Below are positions 1 through 8,241 of a DNA stretch of 42,660 nt, one piece after another. Made by a program: the position numbers and the translations under genes. The stretch lies in NCBI GenBank assembly GCA_031292665.1, contig JARLGR010000072.1, positions 1 to 42,660 of the forward strand. The letters run 5' to 3'. The stretch comes from Mycobacterium sp. Its GTDB lineage: Bacteria; Actinomycetota; Actinomycetes; Mycobacteriales; Mycobacteriaceae. The notes beneath the pieces were generated by a model that did no database searches, had not been told where the DNA came from, and was given only the letters and a program-made list of their open reading frames with translations. Position 1 is the first letter of the stretch. The number at the start of each line of letters is the position of its first letter.

Positions 1-689
1 ATGCCCATGAGCAGCCCGCCGGTGCCACCGTCGCCGCCGGCCCCGCCGCCCGCCCCGGCTCCGCCGGTGCCGCCGTTGCCGATCAACCCGGCAGCCCCGC
101 CGAGTCCGCCCTGACCGCTCGCGGCGGTGCCCCCGGGGCCGCCGTTGCCGAAAAACAACCCGCCGGGCCCACCGGCGGCCTGCAGAACCGTTCCGCCGTT
201 TATGCCGGAGGCGCCGTTGCCGAGCAGAGCTTGGCCGAACAGCACCTGGCCGATCGGGTTGATCAGCGTGTTGTCGATGAATTCACCAACGGAGCTGGTG
301 ATCCAGGCCTGCCCGACGAAGTAGGTCGGTTGGTAGACCAACGTGTCGAACACACCGACAACCAACCCGGGAAGGGACGGGACGGAGAACGCGGCCAACG
401 CCGAGGCGTTGGCGGCCTCGGCGCCGGCATAGGAGCCCGCGGCGGCGTCGAGGGCCCGGACGAACTGTGCGTGAAAGGCCGCCGCGTCGTGGCTCAGCCG
501 TTGAAACTCGCCGGCGTACCGGGAGAATGTCCCCGCGATCTGAGTCGACACCTCGTCTTGGGCCGCGGCCAGTATCGCGGTGGTGGGGGCCGCCGCTGCC
601 GCGTTGGCCGTGCTCAGCGCTGACCCGATAGCGGCCAAATCCGTTGCGGCCGTTCTGATGATGTCCGGTGTGGTGATGAGAAACGCCAT
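1..689 (-). CDS. PE-PGRS family protein, N-terminal part (runs off the left edge)
   Basis: The reading frame starts at an ATG at 689-687 and stays open to the window edge, so about 229 codons are present and the C-terminus is missing. The first ~95 residues are a typical PE domain: MAFLITTPDIIRTAATDLAA, then an Ala-rich helix (ANAAAAAPTT) and a second helix with SRYAGEFQRLSHDAAAFHAQ. A linker follows (about 100-175), then Gly-Gly-X repeats (GGPGGLFFGNGG, GGAGAGGGAGGDGGTGG), which mark the start of a PGRS region. PE proteins are exported by ESX-5 type VII secretion to the mycobacterial cell surface; the role of this member cannot be told. It lies 21 bp downstream of the GMC oxidoreductase gene on the same strand. 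Family assignment is firm; the full length is unknown. Confidence 0.9.
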   Translation of the reverse strand, partial: MAFLITTPDIIRTAATDLAAIGSALSTANAAAAAPTTAILAAAQDEVSTQIAGTFSRYAGEFQRLSHDAAAFHAQFVRALDAAAGSYAGAEAANASALAAFSVPSLPGLVVGVFDTLVYQPTYFVGQAWITSSVGEFIDNTLINPIGQVLFGQALLGNGASGINGGTVLQAAGGPGGLFFGNGGPGGTAASGQGGLGGAAGLIGNGGTGGAGAGGGAGGDGGTGGLLMG

Positions 690-710
690 GAGAGCTACCC
701 GCTCGGCCGG

Positions 711-2429
711 TCAGGGTGTCCGCTGGCCGGTGAGCCCGCGCGCGATGCGCAGCGCCACGGCCATGATCGTCAGGGTGGGGTTGGAGCCGCCGGACGTGAC
801 GAACACGCTGCTGTCGGCGACGTAGACGTTGTCCATCTGGTGCATTCGTCCGTTCGCGTCGACGACGCTCGTCGCCGGGTTTACGCCCATCTGCATCCCG
901 CCCATCGTGTGTTCGCCGGTCGGTGGTGCAACGCCCCCCAGCGAAGTCGCCAAAGACTGGGGCACGGCGGCGAACAGCTGTGCGCCGGACGCCCCGCACA
1001 TCGCGGCGAGCAGCGGCACGAAGAAGTCCTGCGAGATCTTCTCGAACTTTCCGATCTGGTAGGTGATTCGGGGGGCCGGCTGGCCGTTGATGTCTTTGAT
1101 CGTCGGGTCGAGAGTGACGTTATTGGTCAGGTACGGCATGTCGGTGGCGAAACAATCGACGCCGGCCAGCCGATCGCGCAGCAGCGAGGCGCGCATCAGC
1201 TCCTTGAACGGGCGGCCGAAAATCTGCACCCCCGGCAGAAGCCCCAGGATCTGCTGGTAGTAGTTGGCCTCCGCGAGCGGAAACTGGCTCCCGCCGAGCT
1301 CGCACAGGCCGGCGCGCAGATAGGGCAGCCCGGCCAGCCGGGCAACGGCCCGAGAGCCGGGAAAGTTGGCATCGTTGAAGTCGAACACGACCTGCGTGCA
1401 CGCGCGGCCTTTGTACGCGTGCACCCGCTGATTGAGGAAGACGGCGAACCCGTCGTAGAAGTTCTGAAACATGATCCGTGTGCCGATGCGGGAGTAGGGG
1501 TCGGGCAGCCCGGAAAGCAGCGCCAGGTGCGGCGTCAGGATCGCGGAGCAGGCCAGCACCACCACGTCGGCGCTTTCCCCGCCGAGCCGGCCCTGCGGGT
1601 CGACATAGGAGACGCCGGTGGCCCGCCGGCCGGTGAACTGGACCTGCAGCACTTGGGTGAGCGGCCGCAGGTTCACCCGCCCGGTCTGCAGCGCCCGCCG
1701 CAGCGCAAGGAGGTTGACCGGCTTGGCCGAGACCGGGCACCCGTACCCCGAGCAGAACCCGCAGTTGTTGCACGCCGGGCTGCCGTTGTAGGCGACCGAG
1801 TTGGCCGCCATCGGGAAGTAGAAGGGATGCAGCCCGACGCGCCTGGCCCCCGCGGCCAGCAGCATCGACGAGCGCTGCTGCGCCCCGGGCGGCATCGGGT
1901 AGGGCTGCTGCTGCGGCTGGTGCTTCTGCACGCCGGCAGGTATCGACCCCACATCGCCCTGGACTCCGATCAGCGTCTCGAGTTCGTCGTAGTACGGCGC
2001 GATGTCGCTGTACTCGAAGGGCCAATCCGCCATGTCGGCTCCGGGCACCGGGCCGAGCAGCGACAGTCCCTTGAAGTCGATGTCCCACATCCGGGTGCAC
2101 TTGGTGTCCGAGTGCGGGAATGTGCCGCCGACCTGGTTGGCAAGGTCATTGACGTCGCCGACGTAGGTCTGCGCCGCGTTTTGGCCGGCGTTCTTGCGAA
2201 AAGTGCGGGGGAAGGCGATCGGGTCCGGCTGCTCGAAGTAGCGGTGAACCGACTTGAGCTCGTCGTTGGAGTGCATCGTCGGGAAGGGCCCGTTCCCGGC
2301 GAGGTTGTTGTAGTAGTTCGGTCCCTTCTCGAAGATCACGACGTCCCAGCCGGCTTCGGCGAGCACCATTGCCACCATCGAGCCGCCGGCGCCCGAGCCC
2401 ACGACGATCGCCTTAGCCGGCATTGACAC
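711..2429 (-). CDS. GMC-type FAD-dependent oxidoreductase
   Basis: 572 residues. Residues 7-20 form the Rossmann FAD-binding motif (AIVVGSGAGGSMVA), followed by the acidic end of the second strand (VVIFEKG). A Cys-rich stretch (ACNNCGFCSGYGCP) lies near residue 215-230. The C-terminus has the glucose-methanol-choline signature with the expected active-site His region (GEHTMGGMQMG) and the closing FAD contact (YVADSSVFVTSGGSNPTLT). Members oxidise alcohols or sugars; the substrate here is not predictable. The start is a GTG at 2429 or an ATG at 2423; either overlaps the 3' end of the upstream small-subunit gene by 11-17 bp, so the two are translationally coupled and probably form one complex, as in gluconate or sorbitol dehydrogenases. 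The Cys-rich insert is typical of the mycobacterial/actinobacterial subgroup. Confidence 0.9.
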   Translation of the reverse strand: MSMPAKAIVVGSGAGGSMVAMVLAEAGWDVVIFEKGPNYYNNLAGNGPFPTMHSNDELKSVHRYFEQPDPIAFPRTFRKNAGQNAAQTYVGDVNDLANQVGGTFPHSDTKCTRMWDIDFKGLSLLGPVPGADMADWPFEYSDIAPYYDELETLIGVQGDVGSIPAGVQKHQPQQQPYPMPPGAQQRSSMLLAAGARRVGLHPFYFPMAANSVAYNGSPACNNCGFCSGYGCPVSAKPVNLLALRRALQTGRVNLRPLTQVLQVQFTGRRATGVSYVDPQGRLGGESADVVVLACSAILTPHLALLSGLPDPYSRIGTRIMFQNFYDGFAVFLNQRVHAYKGRACTQVVFDFNDANFPGSRAVARLAGLPYLRAGLCELGGSQFPLAEANYYQQILGLLPGVQIFGRPFKELMRASLLRDRLAGVDCFATDMPYLTNNVTLDPTIKDINGQPAPRITYQIGKFEKISQDFFVPLLAAMCGASGAQLFAAVPQSLATSLGGVAPPTGEHTMGGMQMGVNPATSVVDANGRMHQMDNVYVADSSVFVTSGGSNPTLTIMAVALRIARGLTGQRTP

Positions 2430-3207
2430 CGGCCGTTCCGCCCATCTTGGCGATGGCCTGTTGCCAGCCTCCGCGCATCAGTAGGCCGACGATCCCGTCG
2501 GTGCCGACCACGTCCCACTCGGGCGCCTCGACCTCGGCGTTGGTGTAGCCCCGCGGCTCGTTGTCCCCCGGCCACTTGATGTCCTGCCAACCGACCAGGT
2601 TCGCGTTGCCGCCGTACTCCGGGACGGCGTACATGCCCTCGACGGTGTGACCGAACAGCAATTGGGTGAAGGACAACGCTTTACCGTGGCCCAGGATCAA
2701 GTCCTGGCGCACCTTCGACACCTGGGTGAAGTCGCCGCCGGCCAGCTGGTCCAGCAGCGCGATGCCGTTGGTGTACTGCTGGCGATAGTCGGCGATCCGC
2801 TGTTGCCACGCGTAAGTCTGGGCGCGGTCGAGCGGGACGAAGTCGGCCATGTAGTCCTGGGTGCCGCCGGCGCGGTTGCTCCACGGCCCCCCCGCGTGCA
2901 CCGCGGGTGGTGAGAAGGTGAACGCCGACAGCATGGTGTCCAGGTAGCCGACCACGTTGGCTTCGTGCGCCCCCGGATGGCCGTGCTCGAGCAGGTTGTC
3001 TTCCGGCCCGGGGATCAGCCGGCGGGTGGCGGCGTCGAGCACCGCGGCCTGGTGCGTGGTCAGGAATCGGTAGCCCGTGTCGGCCGAAGCGGCCGGCAGG
3101 ACGCCGCGCATGGCGGCCAGCGGCAGCAGGCTCAGCCCGCCCAGAACCGCGCGCCGGGACACCGGCGCCGACGAGGTTGATCCGTTCGCGACCGTGTCGC
3201 CGGGCAC
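2413..3207 (-). CDS. Gluconate 2-dehydrogenase subunit 3-like protein, Tat-exported
   Basis: 264 residues from a GTG at 3207. A TTG at 3297 would add 30 residues that look non-coding (Pro/His-rich), so I prefer the shorter form, although neither start has a strong ribosome-binding site. A twin-arginine signal is visible at residues 17-41 (VSRRAVLGGLSLLPLAAM ending in AASA). The mature part begins YRFLTTHQAAVLDAATRRLIPG, the usual opening of the subunit-3 family, which partners GMC flavoprotein dehydrogenases. Later features are an HPGAHEANVVGYLD stretch and a Trp/Gly-rich C-terminus (GWQDIKWPGDNEPRGY). The overlap with the downstream GMC gene supports a heterodimer that may be exported folded with its cofactor. 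The electron acceptor is not evident in the window. Confidence 0.8.
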   Translation of the reverse strand: MPGDTVANGSTSSAPVSRRAVLGGLSLLPLAAMRGVLPAASADTGYRFLTTHQAAVLDAATRRLIPGPEDNLLEHGHPGAHEANVVGYLDTMLSAFTFSPPAVHAGGPWSNRAGGTQDYMADFVPLDRAQTYAWQQRIADYRQQYTNGIALLDQLAGGDFTQVSKVRQDLILGHGKALSFTQLLFGHTVEGMYAVPEYGGNANLVGWQDIKWPGDNEPRGYTNAEVEAPEWDVVGTDGIVGLLMRGGWQQAIAKMGGTAGVNAG

Positions 3208-3601
3208 GGCCGGAGTATGACGCAAATCAGCGTTCTCACCTGGGAAATGCGCGTGTGGCGGCGTGTCGGGAGCGGGCTGGGCGAGGCGTAGCGACAACGA
3301 GGCTTTCGCTCAGGCGATGTTTCGTTTTCGGTGTCTCGGTGGCGTCTTGGAGAAGGTTGCGGAGTCCGGGGGAGCGGTGACTCGGTCGGCTTCGAAGCGT
3401 TGGCAGCATGCTGGATCGATCTCCTGACGGCGACTCGCCACACAGGAAGCAACAGGCGCACCGACGTCTTCCGGAGTGTCTCTGAGATGAAAAGTGTTTA
3501 AACGGCAGCGGATCTGACGATGAGTTCCTAGACTCGCACCCCGGGGGGAGGGAACTGCTTTTGCTGGACATTGTCGCAGGCCGAAGGGCATCGTTGGCCA
3601 G
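3208..3601. other. Gene-free stretch upstream of the dehydrogenase operon
   Basis: About 390 bp without a convincing coding region. The open frames seen here are Arg/Pro/Ser-rich on the minus strand and show no codon-position bias. It must hold the promoter of the minus-strand dehydrogenase pair and of the plus-strand gene at 3602. It is somewhat richer in A+T than its surroundings (for example around 3485-3500), as expected of transferred or decayed DNA next to an insertion-sequence scar. Confidence 0.4.
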
Positions 3602-3967
3602 ATGACTGCGGACGACCCACCCACGAACTCCGTGGCGCCGTCATTTGGTTATCACCCCGACGTCGACCGCCTCGATGTTGCCCTTGATCGCGCGGCCGTC
3701 AGCCGTGCGCTGGTTCTGGATTACCCAGTACGTGGGCTCGTCGATAGCGTGCCCGAGTGCCGAGTGCTGTGGCAGCCAGACGTGCCACTGCCGGAAGGCA
3801 TCTATTGGTTTGAGGGCATCGAACGCCCAATCCTTCTGCAAGTTGCCGTCGGCACAATCCCAGGCGGTTCCGCACTCGTTCCGCTGGCAGATCTTGACGA
3901 TGACCATCCGCTGATGGCCGCGTGGGGATGGGCAGAGGAACTCTGGTCTCGAGCTGCGCTAGCCTAG
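3602..3967 (+). CDS. Hypothetical protein, 121 residues
   Basis: I do not recognise this protein. The frame runs from ATG 3602 to TAG and uses mostly G/C at third codon positions but with more A/T-ending codons than its neighbours (for example TAT TGG TTT, CTT CTG CAA GTT). The middle has a hydrophobic, strand-like pattern (WQPDVPLPEGIYWFEGIERP, ILLQVAVGTIPGG), and the C-terminus is acidic then Trp-rich (LDDDHPLMAAWGWAEELW), as in a small soluble alpha/beta protein. The opposite strand also has an 88-codon frame (3641-3907) that reads plausibly; I favour the plus strand on codon-position grounds. It sits directly upstream of the IS1380 fragment, so it could be accessory DNA carried with, or adjoining, the element. 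Confidence 0.5.
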   Translation: MTADDPPTNSVAPSFGYHPDVDRLDVALDRAAVSRALVLDYPVRGLVDSVPECRVLWQPDVPLPEGIYWFEGIERPILLQVAVGTIPGGSALVPLADLDDDHPLMAAWGWAEELWSRAALA

Positions 3968-4007
3968 ATTTTTCGCGAAACTCCGCGTGACACGGTGTTG
4001 AGTTAGC

Positions 4008-4076
4008 GAAAGTGCCTGTCCTGCAAGGGATAATGAGATTTCTCTAGGATCCATTATTCCGAGCGGAGGCACTTTC
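4008..4076. repeat. Inverted repeat in the leader of the IS1380 fragment
   Basis: The 10-mer GAAAGTGCCT (4008-4017) is repeated exactly inverted as AGGCACTTTC (4067-4076). Inside it GGATAATG (4028-4035) faces CATTATTCC (4052-4060), so the 69 bases can fold into a long interrupted stem that ends 3 bp before the transposase start. It could be the element's terminal/subterminal transposase-binding region or a hairpin that limits read-through translation from outside. Which of these holds is not decided by the sequence. Confidence 0.5.
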
Positions 4077-4079
4077 TAG

Positions 4080-5030
4080 GTGAAGAGTGGCGCAGCGGTT
4101 TCTCAGGTGAAAGTGTCGGCGGACGGCCAGGGTGTCGTGTCGCACGCCGGGGTGGGCATGTTGCGCGAGCTGGCCGATTTGACCGGGTTGTCGGCGCAGC
4201 TCACCGCCGCGTTGGCCGACACCTATAACGGGGGCCGTGGATCCATGCGCCCGGGGCGGTGTTCGCTGATCTGGTCGCCGCGGTGGCCGACGGCGCGGAC
4301 TGTGTTGACGGGGTCGGTCGGTTGTGGGGGGATCGCGAGCACGCCTTCGGTGCTGTCGGCTCGACTGCCACGCTGTGGCGGTTGGTCGATGAGCGCATCG
4401 ACGCCGCCCATCTGCCGCGGATTCGGGCCGCTCGAGCCCATGCCCGGGCGCAGGCGTGGGCAGCCGGTGCGGCACCCGATCGCGAGGGGTGGCTGCATCT
4501 GGATGTAGATGCCACCATCACCGTCGACCATTCCGACAACAAGGAAAACGCCGCCGCGACCTGGAAGAAGACGTTCGGGCATCACCCGCTGCTGGTGTTT
4601 TTGGATCGCCCCGATATCGCCGCCGGGGAAGCGCTGGCCGGGCTGCTGCGAGCGGGCAACACCGGCAGTAACACCGCCGCCGACCACATCACCGTGCTGG
4701 GTCAGGCGTTGGCATCGTTGCCGCCGTCCTACCGCCCGGGCCCTGATAACCCCGACGCCCCACAGGTGTTGATCCGCTCCGATTCCGCGGGCGCGACCCA
4801 CGGGTTCGCGGCGGCCTGCCGGAAATCAGGAGTGGGGTTTTCCCTGGGCGCGGTCATCAATGCGAGGGTGCGCCAGGCCGCCGAGGTACTCACCAACACC
4901 AATGCCTGGTATCCGGCGATCACCGCCGATGGCGGCATCCGCGACGGCGCCTGGGTCGCCGAGGTCACCGACCTGGTGGACCTGGCCAACTGGCCGGCCG
5001 GCACGAGGCTGATCCTGCGCAAGGAACGCC
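4080..5030 (+). pseudogene. IS1380-family transposase, frameshifted and 3'-truncated
   Basis: The GTG start at 4080 gives about 50 residues in one frame (GVGMLRELADLTGLSAQLTA, ALADTYNGG), then the family sequence continues in another frame ([112 protein letters not shown]). DVDAT and DSAGATH are conserved acidic-site regions of this DDE transposase family. The shift lies in a run of five G at 4230-4234: three or six G would keep Asn-Gly-Pro-Trp in frame. About 317 of a usual ~460 residues remain, and after LILRKER the frame runs into antisense FIST sequence. It cannot encode an active transposase. Confidence 0.85.
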
Positions 5031-6160
5031 AGCGCGTTGCGGCCCGCGATCGGGCCGATCTCCCCGGCGGCGAAGAAACCGGCGAGCGGAATCCCGCCAA
5101 GCAGGTCCTCGATCGTCGACGCGTCATGGTCGGCGACCCTGAACATCCGCTGCCCACGCCCGTTGCAGGTGAACAACAGCGCGCCAACCGGACGCCCGGG
5201 CAGCTCCGCTCCCGCCCGCTCCACGGCCAGGCGCAGGTCCTTGTCGGCTCCCGCCGCGTCACGGACCTGGAACTGTACGGTCGCGCCGACCTCGACAACA
5301 TCGCCGATCTCGATCGCCCCGGTCGATTGGTCGGCGCCGAGCAGGCCGCGGATCAGGAAGTCGCCCTGACCCGGAGCCGCCAGGTGCTCGTCGACGACGA
5401 TCCCGATCTGCAGGCCGTGGCTGACCAGTTCCTGCTCGTCGCGGGGCAGCCCCTCGACGATCTCACGCAGGCGCTGCAGCGGCGGTCGGCCGCCCAGCTC
5501 GGTGATCAGTGCGCCGTCGGCGCCGGTGACGATGTAGGGGTCGCCGATCGGCCGGCAACCTTGCGACACGATCGGGATACCATGCAGGCCGGGCAGGCGC
5601 ACGCCCACCAGGCCGGAGGTGAGCACGCCGTGGTCGCGGAACAGCCGGGTGTCGCCCGGTCCCCGCCCGCCGCTGACCACGCCGCCCACCGAGGTCGTTC
5701 CCGGCAGGTCGGTGTTGAGGTGCTCGATGAGCAGGCTCGACGGGAAGGTGTACGGGTCCGGCAGCAGCAGGTGCAGATCGTGTGCGGTCGGGTCGAACCG
5801 GTAACCGGTGAGCAGGCCACCCGAGCCGGTGCGCACGAAGTCCAGTTGGAGCGTCTCGGCGGCCAGGCCGGACGCCAGCCACACCGCCACCGCGGGCTCG
5901 TCTTCGATCTCGTGGCGGCCGGCGACGATCGCCTGGGCGACGCAACCGATCAGCGCGGGCGGCTCGAGCGTCTGCTGCACCGCGTCGAGGACGTCCACAG
6001 CCCTGTTGGTGTGTGATCGCGATCCGAGTAGCACAGCCAGCGACGACGCCTCACCCGCGAGCTCGTCGCGCGCGTGCGCTGCCGCCTCCACCGCGGCTTG
6101 GCGTGCGTCGGGCGCGGTGGAAACCCCGACTCCGATCCGCACACTCCTATGATGCGCCAC
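4826..6160 (-). CDS. FIST N/C-domain signal-transduction protein, 3' end replaced by IS sequence
   Basis: The frame (GTG start 6160) gives 444 residues, but only the first ~376 are native. The FIST N-terminal domain ([58 protein letters not shown]) is followed by the FIST C domain ([33 protein letters not shown]). A normal C domain ends about a dozen residues after GEIGP.GGRN with a strand of the HGFTASLALF type. Here the native sequence stops at GRNAL around 5030 and the remaining ~68 codons are read from the antisense of the IS1380 transposase. FIST domains are thought to bind small ligands such as amino acids. Loss of the last strand may or may not destroy folding, so it may be a pseudogene. 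It is divergent from the SMP-30 gene, 47 bp away. Confidence 0.75.
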   Translation of the reverse strand: MAHHRSVRIGVGVSTAPDARQAAVEAAAHARDELAGEASSLAVLLGSRSHTNRAVDVLDAVQQTLEPPALIGCVAQAIVAGRHEIEDEPAVAVWLASGLAAETLQLDFVRTGSGGLLTGYRFDPTAHDLHLLLPDPYTFPSSLLIEHLNTDLPGTTSVGGVVSGGRGPGDTRLFRDHGVLTSGLVGVRLPGLHGIPIVSQGCRPIGDPYIVTGADGALITELGGRPPLQRLREIVEGLPRDEQELVSHGLQIGIVVDEHLAAPGQGDFLIRGLLGADQSTGAIEIGDVVEVGATVQFQVRDAAGADKDLRLAVERAGAELPGRPVGALLFTCNGRGQRMFRVADHDASTIEDLLGGIPLAGFFAAGEIGPIAGRNALAFLAQDQPRAGRPVGQVHQVGDLGDPGAVADAAIGGDRRIPGIGVGEYLGGLAHPRIDDRAQGKPHS

Positions 6161-6207
6161 CTCCGCTAGCCTGACTGTGGGCTGCTACTAGTCCACGAGG
6201 GGCATCG

Positions 6208-7176
6208 ATGAGCGGAACGGGCGAGACCACCATCAGGGTGACCGGTTTGCACCCCGTCGGGCGTGGCGTGGATCGCCCGGAACATGTTGTGGTGGCTGGC
6301 GATGGCCGGGTGTTCGCCTCCGACAAGGCCTCAGCTGTCGCAGAACTCATCGATGAGCACACCGTCCTGCGCATCGGTCAGGCGGGCGGCGAGCCGAACG
6401 GGATCGCGCTCGACCGCAACGGCCACTTGCTGATCGCCAACTTCGGCTCGGGTGTGCTGCAGGATCTCGACCCGGTGACCGGCGCGATCACGGCGGTGCT
6501 AAGCGGACAACTCGATGGGCGCCCGTTGAAATGGTTGAACTTCGTTCTGGTGGATTCCGTTGGGGCGTTGTGGTGTTCGGTGAGCACGATGGCCGACGAT
6601 CTCGTCGACACCATCGCGCGGGGGACCGCCGACGGGTTCATCTTTCGGGTCGCACCGGATCGCCAGTCGGCACGAGTGGTCGCCGACGCGGTGAGCTTTC
6701 CGAACTGCATGGCGCTGGATCGCGACGAGGACTATCTGTATGTGGTCCGCACGGTGGCCGCTGACGTGGTGCGGTTTCCGATCGAAGGCGAAACACTGGG
6801 CGCTCAAGAACGATTCGGCCCGCCGCTGGGTGGCCGCTGCCCCGACGAGTTCGGCCCCGACCACGGCCGGTTCCTTGCCGAACCGCAGGTTGGCCGCCGG
6901 TGGGGGATGGCCGACGGATGCGCGTTCGATGCCGTGGGAAACCTCTGGGTCACACTGGTTTTGGCCAACAGGATCGTGGCGATCGGCCCGGAAGGCCGAG
7001 CGACGGTAGTACTCGACGACCCCGACGGTGCGTTGTTGAGCGGCCCCACCAGCATCGCCTGGGGCGGGCAGGACATGCGCGACGTCTACATCGGCTCGAT
7101 CCTGACCCCGTACGTTCTCAAAGGCAGAAGCTCGGTGCCCGGGATGCCGATGGTGCACCAGCGCCGGTCGCGCTAG
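6208..7176 (+). CDS. SMP-30/gluconolactonase/LRE-like beta-propeller protein
   Basis: 322 residues from ATG 6208. The sequence has the repeating strand pattern of a six-bladed propeller with SMP-30 signatures: GEPNGIALDRNGHLLIANFG near 68-87, FPNCMALDRDEDYLYVVRT near 168-186, GMADGCAFDAVGNLWVTLV near 232-250 and a closing blade (SGPTSIAWGG). The conserved Asn/Asp residues in these motifs normally bind the catalytic divalent metal, so hydrolysis of a lactone or ester is the expected chemistry; the substrate is unknown. There is no signal peptide, so it should be cytosolic. It is convergent with the SDR gene, their ends overlapping by 4 bp. Confidence 0.85.
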   Translation: MSGTGETTIRVTGLHPVGRGVDRPEHVVVAGDGRVFASDKASAVAELIDEHTVLRIGQAGGEPNGIALDRNGHLLIANFGSGVLQDLDPVTGAITAVLSGQLDGRPLKWLNFVLVDSVGALWCSVSTMADDLVDTIARGTADGFIFRVAPDRQSARVVADAVSFPNCMALDRDEDYLYVVRTVAADVVRFPIEGETLGAQERFGPPLGGRCPDEFGPDHGRFLAEPQVGRRWGMADGCAFDAVGNLWVTLVLANRIVAIGPEGRATVVLDDPDGALLSGPTSIAWGGQDMRDVYIGSILTPYVLKGRSSVPGMPMVHQRRSR

Positions 7177-8033
7177 CCGCGCCCGCCAGGTTCAGAGGGC
7201 CCCGGTCTCATGAAGTCCGGCATCGCGTCGTCCGGGTTGGGCGGGATCATCGATGCGGGCAAGCCCCACAGCTGCCGAATGGTGGCACCGCCGTCGACGA
7301 TAAGTGTCTGACCGGTGATGCGGGCAGCCAGCTCGGAGGACAGGAACAACGCGGCGTTGGCGACGTCGTGCGCGCGGGGCGCCGCCAGCGGGTTGATTCC
7401 GTTGACGGCGAATTCGTTCGGCGGCTGGTCCTCGTTGCCGGAGCCCACATTGCCCGGCGCGACCGCGTTGGCGCGAATCCCGTACCGGCCCAGTTCGTCT
7501 GCGAAGGTCTTGACGAGCGAGATGACGCCGGCTTTGGCGGCTCCGTAGGCGGCATGGTAGGTCGCCGATGCAATGCCGTCGACCGATGCGAGCGCGACCA
7601 ACGATCCACCGCTGCCCTGGCCGATCATGTATCTTGCCGCGGCCTGAAAAAGATAGAACACCTGGGTCAGGTTGTAGTGGATTGCCGCGTCCCACAACTG
7701 GGTTGGGAAGTCCTCGACCTTCGACCAGGTCGCACCACCGATGATGTCGACGCACACGTCGACACCGCCCAGCGCTGCGACGGCGTCGTCGATCGCCCGA
7801 CCGACCTGCACGGGGTCGGTCATATCGGCGACGATCGGGATGGCAGTGCCTCCCCTGCCGACGATCTCGCCGACGACGCGATTCGCGCGCTCCTCGTCGA
7901 TATCAATACAGGCCACCGAGGCACCCGCCTCGGCAAGGGCCAACGACGTGAACCAGCCGTGGCCCGCGCGCTCGGGGATGTAGCCCGCACCCGACACCAC
8001 CGCACGCTTGCCCGATAGTCCCAAATCGATCAC
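7173..8033 (-). CDS. Short-chain dehydrogenase/reductase (SDR)
   Basis: 286 residues from ATG 8033. It is a classical SDR with small deviations: the cofactor motif is stretched (VVSGAGYIPERAGHGWF at 12-28 instead of a plain TGxxxGxG), with an acidic pair after strand 2 (CIDIDEERA) favouring NAD(H). The catalytic residues are Ser150 (LASVDG), Tyr163 and Lys167 (YGAAK). The C-terminus carries GQTLIVDGGATIRQLWG and a Pro-rich tail to residue 286. The catalytic site is complete, so an alcohol/ketone oxidoreductase is expected; no substrate can be inferred. It lies tail-to-tail with the SMP-30-type gene. Confidence 0.88.
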   Translation of the reverse strand: MIDLGLSGKRAVVSGAGYIPERAGHGWFTSLALAEAGASVACIDIDEERANRVVGEIVGRGGTAIPIVADMTDPVQVGRAIDDAVAALGGVDVCVDIIGGATWSKVEDFPTQLWDAAIHYNLTQVFYLFQAAARYMIGQGSGGSLVALASVDGIASATYHAAYGAAKAGVISLVKTFADELGRYGIRANAVAPGNVGSGNEDQPPNEFAVNGINPLAAPRAHDVANAALFLSSELAARITGQTLIVDGGATIRQLWGLPASMIPPNPDDAMPDFMRPGPSEPGGRG

Positions 8034-8241
8034 GGCCGGCTCCCTCGCGTCCCAACCAGTTCAGCCGCGCCGGTGATGGCTGACGGCCGTACGGTTGGAG
8101 TATCGAGACAGCCTCGACCACTGTCAACGACGACTCACGGCGCCCGGTCTCCAGGCCCCGGCTGTTGTCGGACAGCATGCGAAGTGTCGAGCCTTCGGGA
8201 CCTACCTGTACTTATCACTCGCGAAAGCGGCAGGCCATCTT

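Larger units (their letters stand above)
4005..5030 (+). mobile_element. Truncated IS1380-family insertion sequence
   Basis: The left part of an IS1380-like element: an upstream leader with an inverted-repeat structure (4008-4076) followed by a transposase gene that stops matching the family at about 5030. From there the sequence is the antisense of the FIST-domain gene. The right end of the element, including the last third of the transposase and the right inverted repeat, is missing, so a target-site duplication cannot be seen. The exact left end is uncertain; I place it near the A/T-rich sequence before 4008. Confidence 0.7.

Noticed and set aside
840..2426. A 528-codon plus-strand open frame opposite the GMC oxidoreductase gene
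   Set aside because: Its translation is Arg/Gly/His/Val-rich without domains; the minus strand carries clear FAD-binding and GMC motifs. Long antisense frames are common in DNA this rich in G+C.
4230..4234. Programmed frameshifting in the transposase
   Set aside because: IS1380 elements are not known to use it, and this copy is truncated at its 3' end anyway.
4259..6016. A 585-codon plus-strand frame that could be read as one protein
   Set aside because: Only its first ~257 codons match a transposase; the rest is the antisense of the FIST gene. It is a junction artefact.
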